Of a DNA stretch of 12,316 bases, positions 1 to 6,061 are shown piece after piece. Within the stretch, counting starts at the first letter, position 1. Each line of letters opens with the position of its first letter. Both the position numbers and the translations under genes were made by a program. Below the pieces are notes generated by a model. That model saw only the letters and a list, made by a program, of their open reading frames with translations. It did not search any database and had not been told where the DNA came from. Source of the stretch: an uncultured Beijerinckiaceae bacterium (lineage in GTDB: Bacteria > Pseudomonadota > Alphaproteobacteria > Rhizobiales > Beijerinckiaceae); contig CALMGA010000381.1 in the NCBI GenBank assembly GCA_937863205.1, positions 1 to 12,316 of the forward strand, written 5' to 3'.

Positions 1-356
1 GCACAGCGGCGAGTCTCATCTTGATTGACGCGCCGTCTCACCTTGATTGCCGCGGAACAGACGATCGCCCCGACCACGTCGGACGCCGCTATCGGCACGC
101 TCCGGCGGCGCAGGACGTCCCTGATGCGGCGGGACAGGTCGGGGACGGCGTAGGTTGTGTTGGAGCGCGGCCGGCGCACAGGAAGCGTCCTGACGTCCAC
201 CTCGGGGGCGTACATCGCCAGCACGGCATCGACGTGGGCCAGGGCTTCGGCCTTGGTCCTCATCTCTTGCTCAAGCTGGCGCAGCTCGCCGGCGAGGATG
301 GAGCGGCGCTCCTTGAAAGTGGCCGAGACGTAGCGGTTGCGGAGGGCGGTGGACAT
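1..356 (-). CDS. Small hypothetical protein, partial, probably interrupted by a mobile element
   Basis: The minus strand is open from an ATG at 356 to the left edge, giving 118 codons with no stop. The product starts MSTALRNRYVSATFKERRS. Residues about 15-50 are rich in Glu, Arg, Leu and Ala and look like a short helical or coiled-coil region (KERRSILAGELRQLEQEM), followed by HVDAVLAMYAPEVDV, a basic linker, and a helical stretch LSRRIRDVLRRR that could begin a winged helix. Similar small proteins are common in alphaproteobacterial accessory DNA, but I cannot name a function. From about position 59 leftwards the reading frame enters tandem repeats resembling an IS end, so the genuine part is probably about 60-356 and the last 19 or so residues are read-through into foreign DNA. 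No strong Shine-Dalgarno is evident before the ATG. That this is a real gene is fairly likely; its role is unknown. Confidence 0.6.
   Translation of the reverse strand, partial: MSTALRNRYVSATFKERRSILAGELRQLEQEMRTKAEALAHVDAVLAMYAPEVDVRTLPVRRPRSNTTYAVPDLSRRIRDVLRRRSVPIAASDVVGAIVCSAAIKVRRRVNQDETRRC
13..53. repeat. Tandem 19-bp direct repeats, probable insertion-sequence end
   Basis: Two copies of a 19-bp unit lie at 13-31 and 35-53, period 22, matching at 17 of 19 positions (consensus gtctcaYcttgattgMcgc). The period is not a multiple of three, so the repeat is not protein-level. Read on the minus strand, the block begins near 59 with TGTTCC, and a TG...CA end with internal repeated transposase sites is the usual look of IS21-family termini. 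The rest of the element would lie left of the window. No transposase is visible, so the family is a guess. Confidence 0.45.
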
Positions 357-410
357 GCCGCAGAGTAGGCGGCGGAGTGGTTCTCGGCTTGTGGCGGGTG
401 CTCCATAATA

Positions 411-497
411 CCGTTCAAGCGCCTGCTCACGCAGTTCAGCCCGGACGAGTGCGCCAGCTACATCTGCCACTGCGGCTTCGCACACTCAGGACAATAA
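411..497 (+). pseudogene. IS630-family transposase C-terminal fragment
   Basis: The plus strand encodes 28 residues ending in a TAA at 495-497: PFKRLLTQFSPDEC followed by ASYICHCGFAHSGQ. This resembles the last residues of IS630-type transposases, which typically end with a short helix, a (S/T)PxEC motif, then a Y/F...AGY or HCGY motif. In-frame sequence upstream of 411 is unlike a transposase and meets a stop at 366-368, so only the extreme C-terminus survives. No catalytic DDE residues are present. The identification rests on this short motif alone, so the family name is tentative. It adds to the evidence that the left flank is a graveyard of mobile elements. Confidence 0.45.
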
Positions 498-765
498 GCG
501 TCTAGTGGCCGCGGCAGTGATGACGAACGAGACAGTGCATCACCTTGGCCTTCCGCCTCTGGACGCCTCGGCTCTGCAGCATGCTTGCTATCGGCGAAGA
601 TCGCAGTCAACTCCGCGTTCAACGCCGCCAATCCCCGACCAAGAGCAGGCGCTGTGAAGTAAATCTTCGTTCAGGTCGCAATCAGACTCAGTCAGGAGAA
701 GATTTGACGATGGTCGAATTGAAGTGAGCTGAAATGCACTTCTACCAAATGATCATCCCTTCAGA
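498..765. other. Intergenic stretch without a recognisable gene
   Basis: I see no supportable gene here. A 60-codon plus-strand frame (545-727) lacks protein-like character. A good purine-rich Shine-Dalgarno-like sequence (AGGAGAAG at 695-702) precedes an ATG at 710, but that frame closes after MVELK. It could be the stranded start of a gene broken by a past rearrangement, or chance. Confidence 0.4.
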
Positions 766-780
766 CCAACCTTGGGTTGG
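766..780 (-). terminator. Possible terminator hairpin downstream of lutC
   Basis: CCAACC (766-771), loop TTG, GGTTGG (775-780) forms a perfect 6-bp stem with a 3-nt loop, 50 nt past the lutC stop. There is no clear U-tract on the transcribed side, so it would be a weak or Rho-assisted terminator at best. Its position at the end of the long minus-strand operon is the main argument for it. Confidence 0.35.
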
Positions 781-829
781 CTCACCGGCATGCCTCCACG
801 ATGAGTTTGCGCGGCGTAGAGCGTTCTTC

Positions 830-1420
830 TCATCGTCGCGCCACGGCCAGCACCGACAGCGAGCGTACGCCCTGCGCGCCGTGGATCAGCACGCCCTCGA
901 TGTCGGCCGTGGCCGACGGCCCGGTCTGGAAGACGGCGTAGTTCGCGCGCCGCCATTCCGGCCGGCGATAGGCGTGGTGGATGTTGGGCACGATGTCAGC
1001 CGTGTCGAGCAACACGAGCAGGTGTTGGGGCAGGTAACCGAGCGTGTTGACACCGAGTTCGGCGTCGGTCAGGCACACCGAGCCCGTTTCGGCGACGGCG
1101 AAGGCGGCGCGCACGACGCCAACGTCGACGTCGGCGAGGTCGATCGGCCGGGGCTCGGCGCCGAGCACCCTGCTGCCGACGATCTCCGGCACATTCGAGC
1201 AGACGATTGCGGCGTCGGCGAGCTTGGCGCGGGCCGGGGCGAGCGGGTCGACTGCGTCGGGTTCGAGCCACACGCCACCCATGCGCTCCAGCATGGTTGC
1301 GAAGCCCCGGACAAGGTCGGACGGCGTCATGGCATCGTACATCGGAATGCGCGGCGCCGGCCGATCCAATTTCGGCAGATGGGCGGCGACGGTGGCCAGG
1401 ATGTCGTCGCGGCTGCTCAT
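830..1420 (-). CDS. lutC: Lactate utilization protein C (LutC/LldG family)
   Basis: 196 residues of the LUD (DUF162) family, the third subunit of the LutABC L-lactate oxidation system that converts L-lactate to pyruvate in the cytoplasm. Visible family features are AVAETGSVCLTD around residues 110-121 and the C-terminal FQTGPSATADIEGVLIHGAQGVRSL, the family's usual GPSxTADIE...GxHG signature. The length fits the shorter LutC forms. The start ATG at 1420 overlaps the lutB stop in an ATGA, indicating translational coupling. It is the last gene of the operon. The exact biochemical role of LutC is not settled in the family; it carries no Cys-rich Fe-S motif here, consistent with a non-redox or substrate-handling part. 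Confidence 0.93.
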   Translation of the reverse strand: MSSRDDILATVAAHLPKLDRPAPRIPMYDAMTPSDLVRGFATMLERMGGVWLEPDAVDPLAPARAKLADAAIVCSNVPEIVGSRVLGAEPRPIDLADVDVGVVRAAFAVAETGSVCLTDAELGVNTLGYLPQHLLVLLDTADIVPNIHHAYRRPEWRRANYAVFQTGPSATADIEGVLIHGAQGVRSLSVLAVARR

Positions 1421-3006
1421 GGCTCCACCTTCACATCCGGTCCGGCCGCGGGCGGCACCGATTTGCCCCTGTGCTCCTTGTGCCACTGGTGGAAGGTCTG
1501 GCGCGGCGCGTGCGGCACCTCGCGCTGCCGGCCCCACGTGTTGAGCCGGTTGTAGAGCACGAAGCGCGGCAGGTGGCGCAAAGCGCTGTCGGCGATCGGC
1601 AGCGCGGCGCGGTACAGCCGTGGGCTGGCGAGCAGCATGCCGGCCGCCTGCATCATGGCCTTCTTGTAGATCGGCAGTTCGTGCGTCTCCGCCATCACCT
1701 TGCGCCAATCGGCGATCTGCTCGTGGATGTTGATCTTGACCGGGCAGACGTTGGTGCAGGAGCCGTTCAGCGTCGAGGAGAACGGCAGCTTGGAATACTT
1801 GCGGGCGTTGAAGGTGGGATCGATGATGACGCCGATGGGCCCGGCATAGGTGGCGCCATAGGAGAGCCCGCTGGAACGCCGGAACACCGGGCAGGTGTTC
1901 ATGCAGGCGCCGCAGCGGATGCACTTCAGCGACGTCCAGAATTTCTCCATGCCGAGCCGTTCCGAGCGGCCGTTGTCGACAAGCACCACGTGCATCTCGC
2001 CGCCGTCGCGCGGTCCGCGGAAATGCGAGGTGTACTGCGTCATCGGCGAGCCCAAGGCCGAGCGCGACAGCAGCCGGATCAGCACGGCGAGATCGTCGAG
2101 GCGTGGCACCACCTTCTCGATGCCGGCGGACACGATGTGCAGCTTGGGCGTGTTGGCGGAGAGATCCGCGTTGCCCTCGTTGGTGCAGACGACCACCGTG
2201 CCAGTCTCGGCCACCGCGAAGTTGCAGCCGGTCATCCCGGCATCCGCCGACAGGATCAGCGGCCGGGTGGCCTTCCTCTGCTCGGCGGCCAGCACGGCGA
2301 CGTCGGTGATGCCCGGGTCCGAGCCGTAGTTCTCGGCGAACACCTTGGCGACATCGGTGCGCAGCTTGTGCACCGCCGGCACAACGACGTGGCTTGGTGC
2401 CTCGCCGTCGAGCTGCTGGATGCGCTCGCCGAGGTCCGTCTCGATCACCTCGACGCCCTGGTCGGCCATGAACTCGCGGAAGTTGCACTCCTCCGTGAGC
2501 ATCGACTTCGACTTGATCAGCCGCTTGGCGCCGTGATCCCTGAGAATGCCGAGCACGATGGCATTGTGCTCGGCCGCGTCGCGCGCCCAGTGCACGTGGA
2601 CTCCGTTGGCTTTGGCGTTGGTCTCGAACTGTTCGAGGTAGGTGTTGAGGTGGACGAGCGCGTGCTCCTTGATGGCGGAGGCGAGCGCGCGCAGCTCCTC
2701 CCATTCCGGCAGGCCGTGCATCTCGCGGTCGCGCTTCTGGCGCAGGTCCCAGAGCCGCTCGTCGTGCATCTTCTCGTGCTCGGGCGCGGCGATGAAGCGG
2801 TCGGCGGCCTCCGACTGATCGACCGGGCGGTCGCCGTGGATCTTCGCCCCGCGCGGCTGCGGTTCCGGCGCGCCCGATGGCATCGGCTTCGACTTCAACG
2901 GTTTCGACATGCCCTCGGCGTGATCGAGGCGCTGACCATGGCGCGTCTCGCTCTCGATGGGACCGTCGTCGAGCATGTCGCGATGGAGGGTCGCGTGGTC
3001 GCTCAT
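1417..3006 (-). CDS. lutB: Lactate utilization iron-sulfur protein B (LutB/LldF family)
   Basis: 529 residues. The central part is a LUD/DUF162 domain (NFAVAETGTVVVCTNEGN), followed by a ferredoxin-like segment. The first [4Fe-4S] motif is complete, C362-IR-C365-GA-C368-MNT-C372-P. The second should read CxxCxxCxxxCP but here reads S411-TL-N414-GS-C417-TNV-C421-P, lacking the first two Cys. The C-terminus ends with a region containing FHQWHKEHRGK, typical of the family. The ATG at 3006 overlaps the lutA stop (ATGA), and the gene's own stop overlaps lutC. Residues 1 to about 63 are a charged, Pro/Lys-rich extension not usual in this family; homology begins around AADRFIAAPEHEK. An internal Met33 (ATG at 2910) is an alternative start, but the overlap favours the longer one. 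The role is electron transfer during L-lactate to pyruvate oxidation. Confidence 0.94.
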   Translation of the reverse strand: MSDHATLHRDMLDDGPIESETRHGQRLDHAEGMSKPLKSKPMPSGAPEPQPRGAKIHGDRPVDQSEAADRFIAAPEHEKMHDERLWDLRQKRDREMHGLPEWEELRALASAIKEHALVHLNTYLEQFETNAKANGVHVHWARDAAEHNAIVLGILRDHGAKRLIKSKSMLTEECNFREFMADQGVEVIETDLGERIQQLDGEAPSHVVVPAVHKLRTDVAKVFAENYGSDPGITDVAVLAAEQRKATRPLILSADAGMTGCNFAVAETGTVVVCTNEGNADLSANTPKLHIVSAGIEKVVPRLDDLAVLIRLLSRSALGSPMTQYTSHFRGPRDGGEMHVVLVDNGRSERLGMEKFWTSLKCIRCGACMNTCPVFRRSSGLSYGATYAGPIGVIIDPTFNARKYSKLPFSSTLNGSCTNVCPVKINIHEQIADWRKVMAETHELPIYKKAMMQAAGMLLASPRLYRAALPIADSALRHLPRFVLYNRLNTWGRQREVPHAPRQTFHQWHKEHRGKSVPPAAGPDVKVEP

Positions 3007-3746
3007 GCCCTGGCTCCATTGAGAATCTGCGCGATGTGGATGTACTTTTGCGGCAGCTTGAGGCGCTCGGCGCAGCCCTGCTGGTGCAGCATGCAGGAGC
3101 TGTCGGACGACGTGACGTAGTCCGCGCCGGCCTGATGTTGGTCCTGCACCTTGTCGTAGCCCATCTTCGCCGACACGCCCTGCTCGAAGACGGAGAAGGT
3201 GCCGCCGAAGCCGCAGCACTCGTCAGGGCGGGCGAGATGCACGAACTCGAGGCCACGCACCTTGCTGAGCAGGTCGATCGGCTTGGAGAAGGACGCTTCC
3301 CGCAGCTCGGACATGCTGGCGATGCGCAGCCCACGCAGCGTTTGGCAGTTATTGTGCAGCGCCACCTTGTGCGGGAACTCCGTCCACGGGAACGCCTCGA
3401 CCTTGAGCACGTCGTGGAGGAACTCGACCAGCTCGTAGGTCTTCGCGCGGACGCCTTTCACCTCGTCGGTCTGCTCGATGGCATCCAAACTATACCGGAC
3501 CTGGTGGACGCAGCTGCCGGACGGCGAGACGATCGCGTCGTAGGGCGCGAAGTTCTTCACGAACAGCGCCTCGGTGGCGGCCGACTCGGCGTGGCAGCCG
3601 GTGTTGGTCATCGGCTGCCCGCAGCAGGTCTGGTCGACGGGATATTCCACCTCGAGGCCGAGGCGCTCCAGCAGCTCCAACGTAGCGATGCCGACCTCGG
3701 GATGGAAGGCGTCGACGTAGCAGGGCACGAACAATCCGACGCGCAT
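3003..3746 (-). CDS. lutA: Lactate utilization protein A (LutA/LldE family)
   Basis: 247 residues, full length for the family, with two cysteine-rich CCG domains. The first has C9, CCG at 41-43 (CCGQPMTNTGC) and C79. The second has C134, CCG at 177-179 (ECCGFGGTF) and C218. Such domains bind an Fe-S cluster, as in heterodisulfide reductase HdrB and GlpC/GlcF relatives. With LutB and LutC it forms the FMN-independent L-lactate oxidation complex giving pyruvate. The start at 3746 is supported by GGAGGA (3755-3760) 8 nt upstream and by MRVGLFVPCYVDAFHPEVG, the normal N-terminus. It lies 44 nt after poxB and overlaps lutB by 4 nt. The order A-B-C matches other bacteria. Confidence 0.95.
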   Translation of the reverse strand: MRVGLFVPCYVDAFHPEVGIATLELLERLGLEVEYPVDQTCCGQPMTNTGCHAESAATEALFVKNFAPYDAIVSPSGSCVHQVRYSLDAIEQTDEVKGVRAKTYELVEFLHDVLKVEAFPWTEFPHKVALHNNCQTLRGLRIASMSELREASFSKPIDLLSKVRGLEFVHLARPDECCGFGGTFSVFEQGVSAKMGYDKVQDQHQAGADYVTSSDSSCMLHQQGCAERLKLPQKYIHIAQILNGARA

Positions 3747-3754
3747 GACGCCAT

Positions 3755-3760
3755 TCCTCC
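3755..3760 (-). promoter_or_regulatory. Strong Shine-Dalgarno of lutA
   Basis: GGAGGA on the minus strand, 8 nt before the lutA ATG at 3746. It is the strongest ribosome binding site in the cluster and fixes the lutA start. It lets the lut genes be translated independently of poxB, unlike the overlap-linked genes upstream. Confidence 0.7.
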
Positions 3761-3790
3761 AGCTTGGGTCCGATAGGGTCGGCGGCGGTG

Positions 3791-5518
3791 TCAGCGCGTC
3801 AGGTTGGTGCGGGCGAGGTCGAGCACCTCGGTGCCGCGCCCGTCGATCACCGCTTTCATCAGCCAAAGGCTGAAGCCGGTCGCCTGCGCGATGCCGACGT
3901 GGGGCGGCATCGCGAGCTCCTGGCGCGCCGACACGACGTCGAGCAATGCCGGGCCGGGATGGGCGAGCACCTCGCGCATCGCTTCGGCGAGATCGGCCGG
4001 ATCGGCGACGCGTTTGGCAAACAGGCCCGCGCCGGTCGCCATGGCCGCGAAGTCCGGGTTGACCAGCTCGACGGCGGTGTCGAGGAAGCCGGCCGCCTTC
4101 ATCTCCATCTCGACGAAGCCGAGCGTGCCGTTGTTGAGCACCACGATCTTCACCGGCAGCTTCTCCTGCACGAGGGTCAGCATGTCGCCCATCAGCATGG
4201 TGAAGCCGCCGTCGCCGGAGAAGGAGATCACCTGGCGTCCGGGATGGCTCGCCTGCGCGCCGATCGCCTGCGGCATGGCGTTGGCCATCGACCCATGGTT
4301 GAGCGAGCCGATGAGCCGGCGGCGACCGTTGGTCATGACGTAGCGCGCCACCCAGATCGCCGGCGTGCCGACGTCGTAGGTGATCACCGCGTCTTCGCTC
4401 GCCAGCTCGTTCAGCGTCTTGGCCACGAACTGCGGGTGGATCTTGTGGCCGCGACCGTCGACCGCGAGCTCGTCGAGGCCCTTCCGCGCGGTTTGGTAAT
4501 GCGCCAGGCACGTGTCGAGGTGGGCTCGGTCGGTCCGCGGCTTGAGGCGGGGCAGCAGCGCCTCGATCGTGGCGCCGACGTCGCCGACGAGGCCGAGGTC
4601 GAGGCGGCAGCGCCGCCCGAGGTTGGCCGCGCGCAGGTCGACCTGCGCGATCTTCGCCTTGGTGGGATAGAACTGCCGGTACGGGAAGTCGGTGCCCAGC
4701 ATCAGCAGGGTGTCGCAGGCGAGCATGGCTTCATAGCCGGACGAGAAGCCGATCAGCCCGGTCATGCCGACGTCGTAGGGGTTGTCCCACTCGACGCCCT
4801 CCTTGCCGCCGAGCGCGTGGACGATCGGCGACTTGAGCGCGTCCGCCAGCCGCATCAGCGGCTCGTGCGCGCCGAAGCAGCCGCGGCCGCACAGCAGTGT
4901 CGTCTTGCCGGAGGCGTCGAGCAGGGTGGCGAGCGCGTCGAGGTCGCCGTCGGCCGGCCTGATTATGGGGGCCGGCGGCAGCAGAGAGGGCGAGATCGCC
5001 CGCGTCGGCGCCACCTCCGCCATGCCGACGTCGCCCGGGATGACGATCACCGCCACGCCGCGCTCGGCCACCGCGACGCGGATCGCCTGCTCGAACACGC
5101 CCGGCAGCTGCTCGGGGGTCGACACCAGCTCGCAGTAGTGGCTGCACTCCTGGAACAGGTTCTGCGGGTGCGTTTCCTGGAAGTAGCTCCGGCCGATCTC
5201 GGCCGACGGGATCTGGGCGGCGATGGCGAGCACCGGCACGCGCGAACGCTGGCAGTCGTAGAGGCCGTTTATAAGGTGGAGGTTGCCCGGGCCGCACGAT
5301 CCCGCGCACACCGCCAGCTGGCCGGTCAGGTGCGCCTCTGCGCCGGCCGCGAAGGCCGCCACCTCCTCGTGGCGCGTATGCACCCACGCCATGTCGCCGC
5401 GCTTGCGCAGCGACTCGGTCAGGGCGTTCAAGCTATCCCCGGCGATGCCGTAGATGCGCTTGACGCCGGCTTGCGCGAGCATCTCAACTAAAAGGTCGGC
5501 GACATTGGTCTTGCTCAT
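3791..5518 (-). CDS. poxB: Pyruvate dehydrogenase (quinone) / pyruvate oxidase PoxB
   Basis: 575 residues, close in length to E. coli PoxB and alignable with it from end to end from memory. It is a ThDP- and FAD-dependent enzyme that decarboxylates pyruvate to acetate and CO2 and reduces ubiquinone at the membrane. The N-terminal domain has the ThDP glutamate in TRHEEVAAFAAGAEA (Glu51 or 52) and the conserved CAGSCGPGNLHLINGL. The central FAD domain includes NPYDVGMTGLIGFSSG. The C-terminal ThDP domain has GDGG at 435-438 and NN at 462-463. The last residues (GFSLWLMKAVIDGRGTEVL) match the PoxB tail that forms the membrane-binding, lipid-activated amphipathic peptide, so that regulation is probably kept. 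The start at 5518 has AAGGA about 9 nt upstream and overlaps the stop of a short ORF by ATGA. The product matches the pyruvate made by lutABC and the malic enzyme. Confidence 0.96.
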   Translation of the reverse strand: MSKTNVADLLVEMLAQAGVKRIYGIAGDSLNALTESLRKRGDMAWVHTRHEEVAAFAAGAEAHLTGQLAVCAGSCGPGNLHLINGLYDCQRSRVPVLAIAAQIPSAEIGRSYFQETHPQNLFQECSHYCELVSTPEQLPGVFEQAIRVAVAERGVAVIVIPGDVGMAEVAPTRAISPSLLPPAPIIRPADGDLDALATLLDASGKTTLLCGRGCFGAHEPLMRLADALKSPIVHALGGKEGVEWDNPYDVGMTGLIGFSSGYEAMLACDTLLMLGTDFPYRQFYPTKAKIAQVDLRAANLGRRCRLDLGLVGDVGATIEALLPRLKPRTDRAHLDTCLAHYQTARKGLDELAVDGRGHKIHPQFVAKTLNELASEDAVITYDVGTPAIWVARYVMTNGRRRLIGSLNHGSMANAMPQAIGAQASHPGRQVISFSGDGGFTMLMGDMLTLVQEKLPVKIVVLNNGTLGFVEMEMKAAGFLDTAVELVNPDFAAMATGAGLFAKRVADPADLAEAMREVLAHPGPALLDVVSARQELAMPPHVGIAQATGFSLWLMKAVIDGRGTEVLDLARTNLTR

Positions 5519-5619
5519 GCCCGCGCATCCTTGTGTTCACGATCGGCGCGATCCAGCCGACGACATGCCGATGGACCATGGGGTCGAAGTCCGCTTCCGT
5601 CGTTCGTGCGCGCTGCCAT
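5515..5619 (-). CDS. 34-codon bridge ORF between the DUF336 gene and poxB
   Basis: A minus-strand frame of 34 codons fills the gap between two genes exactly. Its ATG (5619-5617) shares one base with the stop of the DUF336 gene (TGATG), and its TGA shares an ATGA with the poxB start. The product would be MAARTNDGSGLRPHGPSACR and then DRADREHKDARA after a short join; it is hydrophilic and basic, with no recognisable domain. No strong Shine-Dalgarno precedes it. It may act by carrying terminating ribosomes to poxB (coupling) rather than as a protein. In GC-rich DNA a short open frame is not rare, so this may be coincidence. Confidence 0.3.
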   Translation of the reverse strand: MAARTNDGSGLRPHGPSACRRLDRADREHKDARA

Positions 5620-6011
5620 CACGCGCGGAACGCTACCGCGCCAACGCGGGCGCAGTCGACGTCCTGAAAGGCGGTTCCTCCGCAAACGCCGACACCGCCC
5701 AAGATTTCCGCATCGACGAAGAGCGGGATGCCTCCCGGTCTGGAGGAAATACCAAAACCCTCGTCCGAGGCGGACTTCGCGCGGTTGGGTTCTTGGGCCG
5801 CACCGTCGCTGGCCAGCCCAGTCCCCGCCGACGTAATGGCTCGGCGGATGGCCTCGTGTCCCGCCAGCGCGGTGGTTGCGTCCATCTTGAAAAAGACGGT
5901 CAACCGGCCCTGTCCGTCGCAGACGGCGACGCAGATCGCGATGCCGAGGCTCGTCGCCCGCGCCATCGCCGCGCGGGCGCTTGCTTCCGCCGGAGCGAGG
6001 GCGAGGCTCAT
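5619..6011 (-). CDS. GlcG/HbpS-like heme-binding family protein (DUF336)
   Basis: 130 residues, the usual size of single-domain DUF336 proteins. Family features are a helical N-terminus, AVCDGQGRLTVFFKMDA at about 29-45 (the AVxDxxGxLxxxxRMDGA motif), AGHEAIRRAITSA, GGIPLFVDAEILGGVGVCGG at about 93-112, and a terminal QDVDCARVGAVAF helix. Relatives include HbpS of Streptomyces (secreted, heme-binding, redox-sensing), GlcG of the glycolate cluster (role uncertain) and the C-terminal part of PduO. No signal peptide is visible, so it is likely cytoplasmic. It sits between fumC and poxB, linked to each by a short overlapping ORF. A heme, cofactor or redox-related helper for the operon's enzymes is possible, but the sequence does not show which ligand it binds. 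Confidence 0.82.
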   Translation of the reverse strand: MSLALAPAEASARAAMARATSLGIAICVAVCDGQGRLTVFFKMDATTALAGHEAIRRAITSAGTGLASDGAAQEPNRAKSASDEGFGISSRPGGIPLFVDAEILGGVGVCGGTAFQDVDCARVGAVAFRA

Positions 6012-6061
6012 CGTTCCGCCCGATCGTGGCTGGAGTCGGCGCCGGTGCCGGCCGCGCTCAT
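6008..6061 (-). CDS. 17-codon bridge ORF between fumC and the DUF336 gene
   Basis: MSAAGTGADSSHDRAER. Its ATG overlaps the fumC stop as ATGA (6061-6058), and its TGA overlaps the DUF336-gene start as ATGA (6011-6008), so it spans the intergenic gap exactly. The DUF336 gene has only a weak Shine-Dalgarno (GGCGGA close to its ATG), which would make ribosome hand-over from this ORF useful. The peptide itself is unlikely to be functional. It may be chance. Confidence 0.3.
   Translation of the reverse strand: MSAAGTGADSSHDRAER

Noticed and set aside
1207..3120. Long plus-strand open frame of 637 codons opposite lutB and lutC
   Set aside because: It is antisense to lutA/lutB/lutC, whose motifs are unmistakable, and its translation is Arg/His/Val-rich without domains, as expected from the reverse of high-GC3 genes.
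3764..5491. Plus-strand open frame of 575 codons opposite poxB
   Set aside because: It mirrors poxB almost exactly; the composition is that of reverse-strand read-through and no motif is present.
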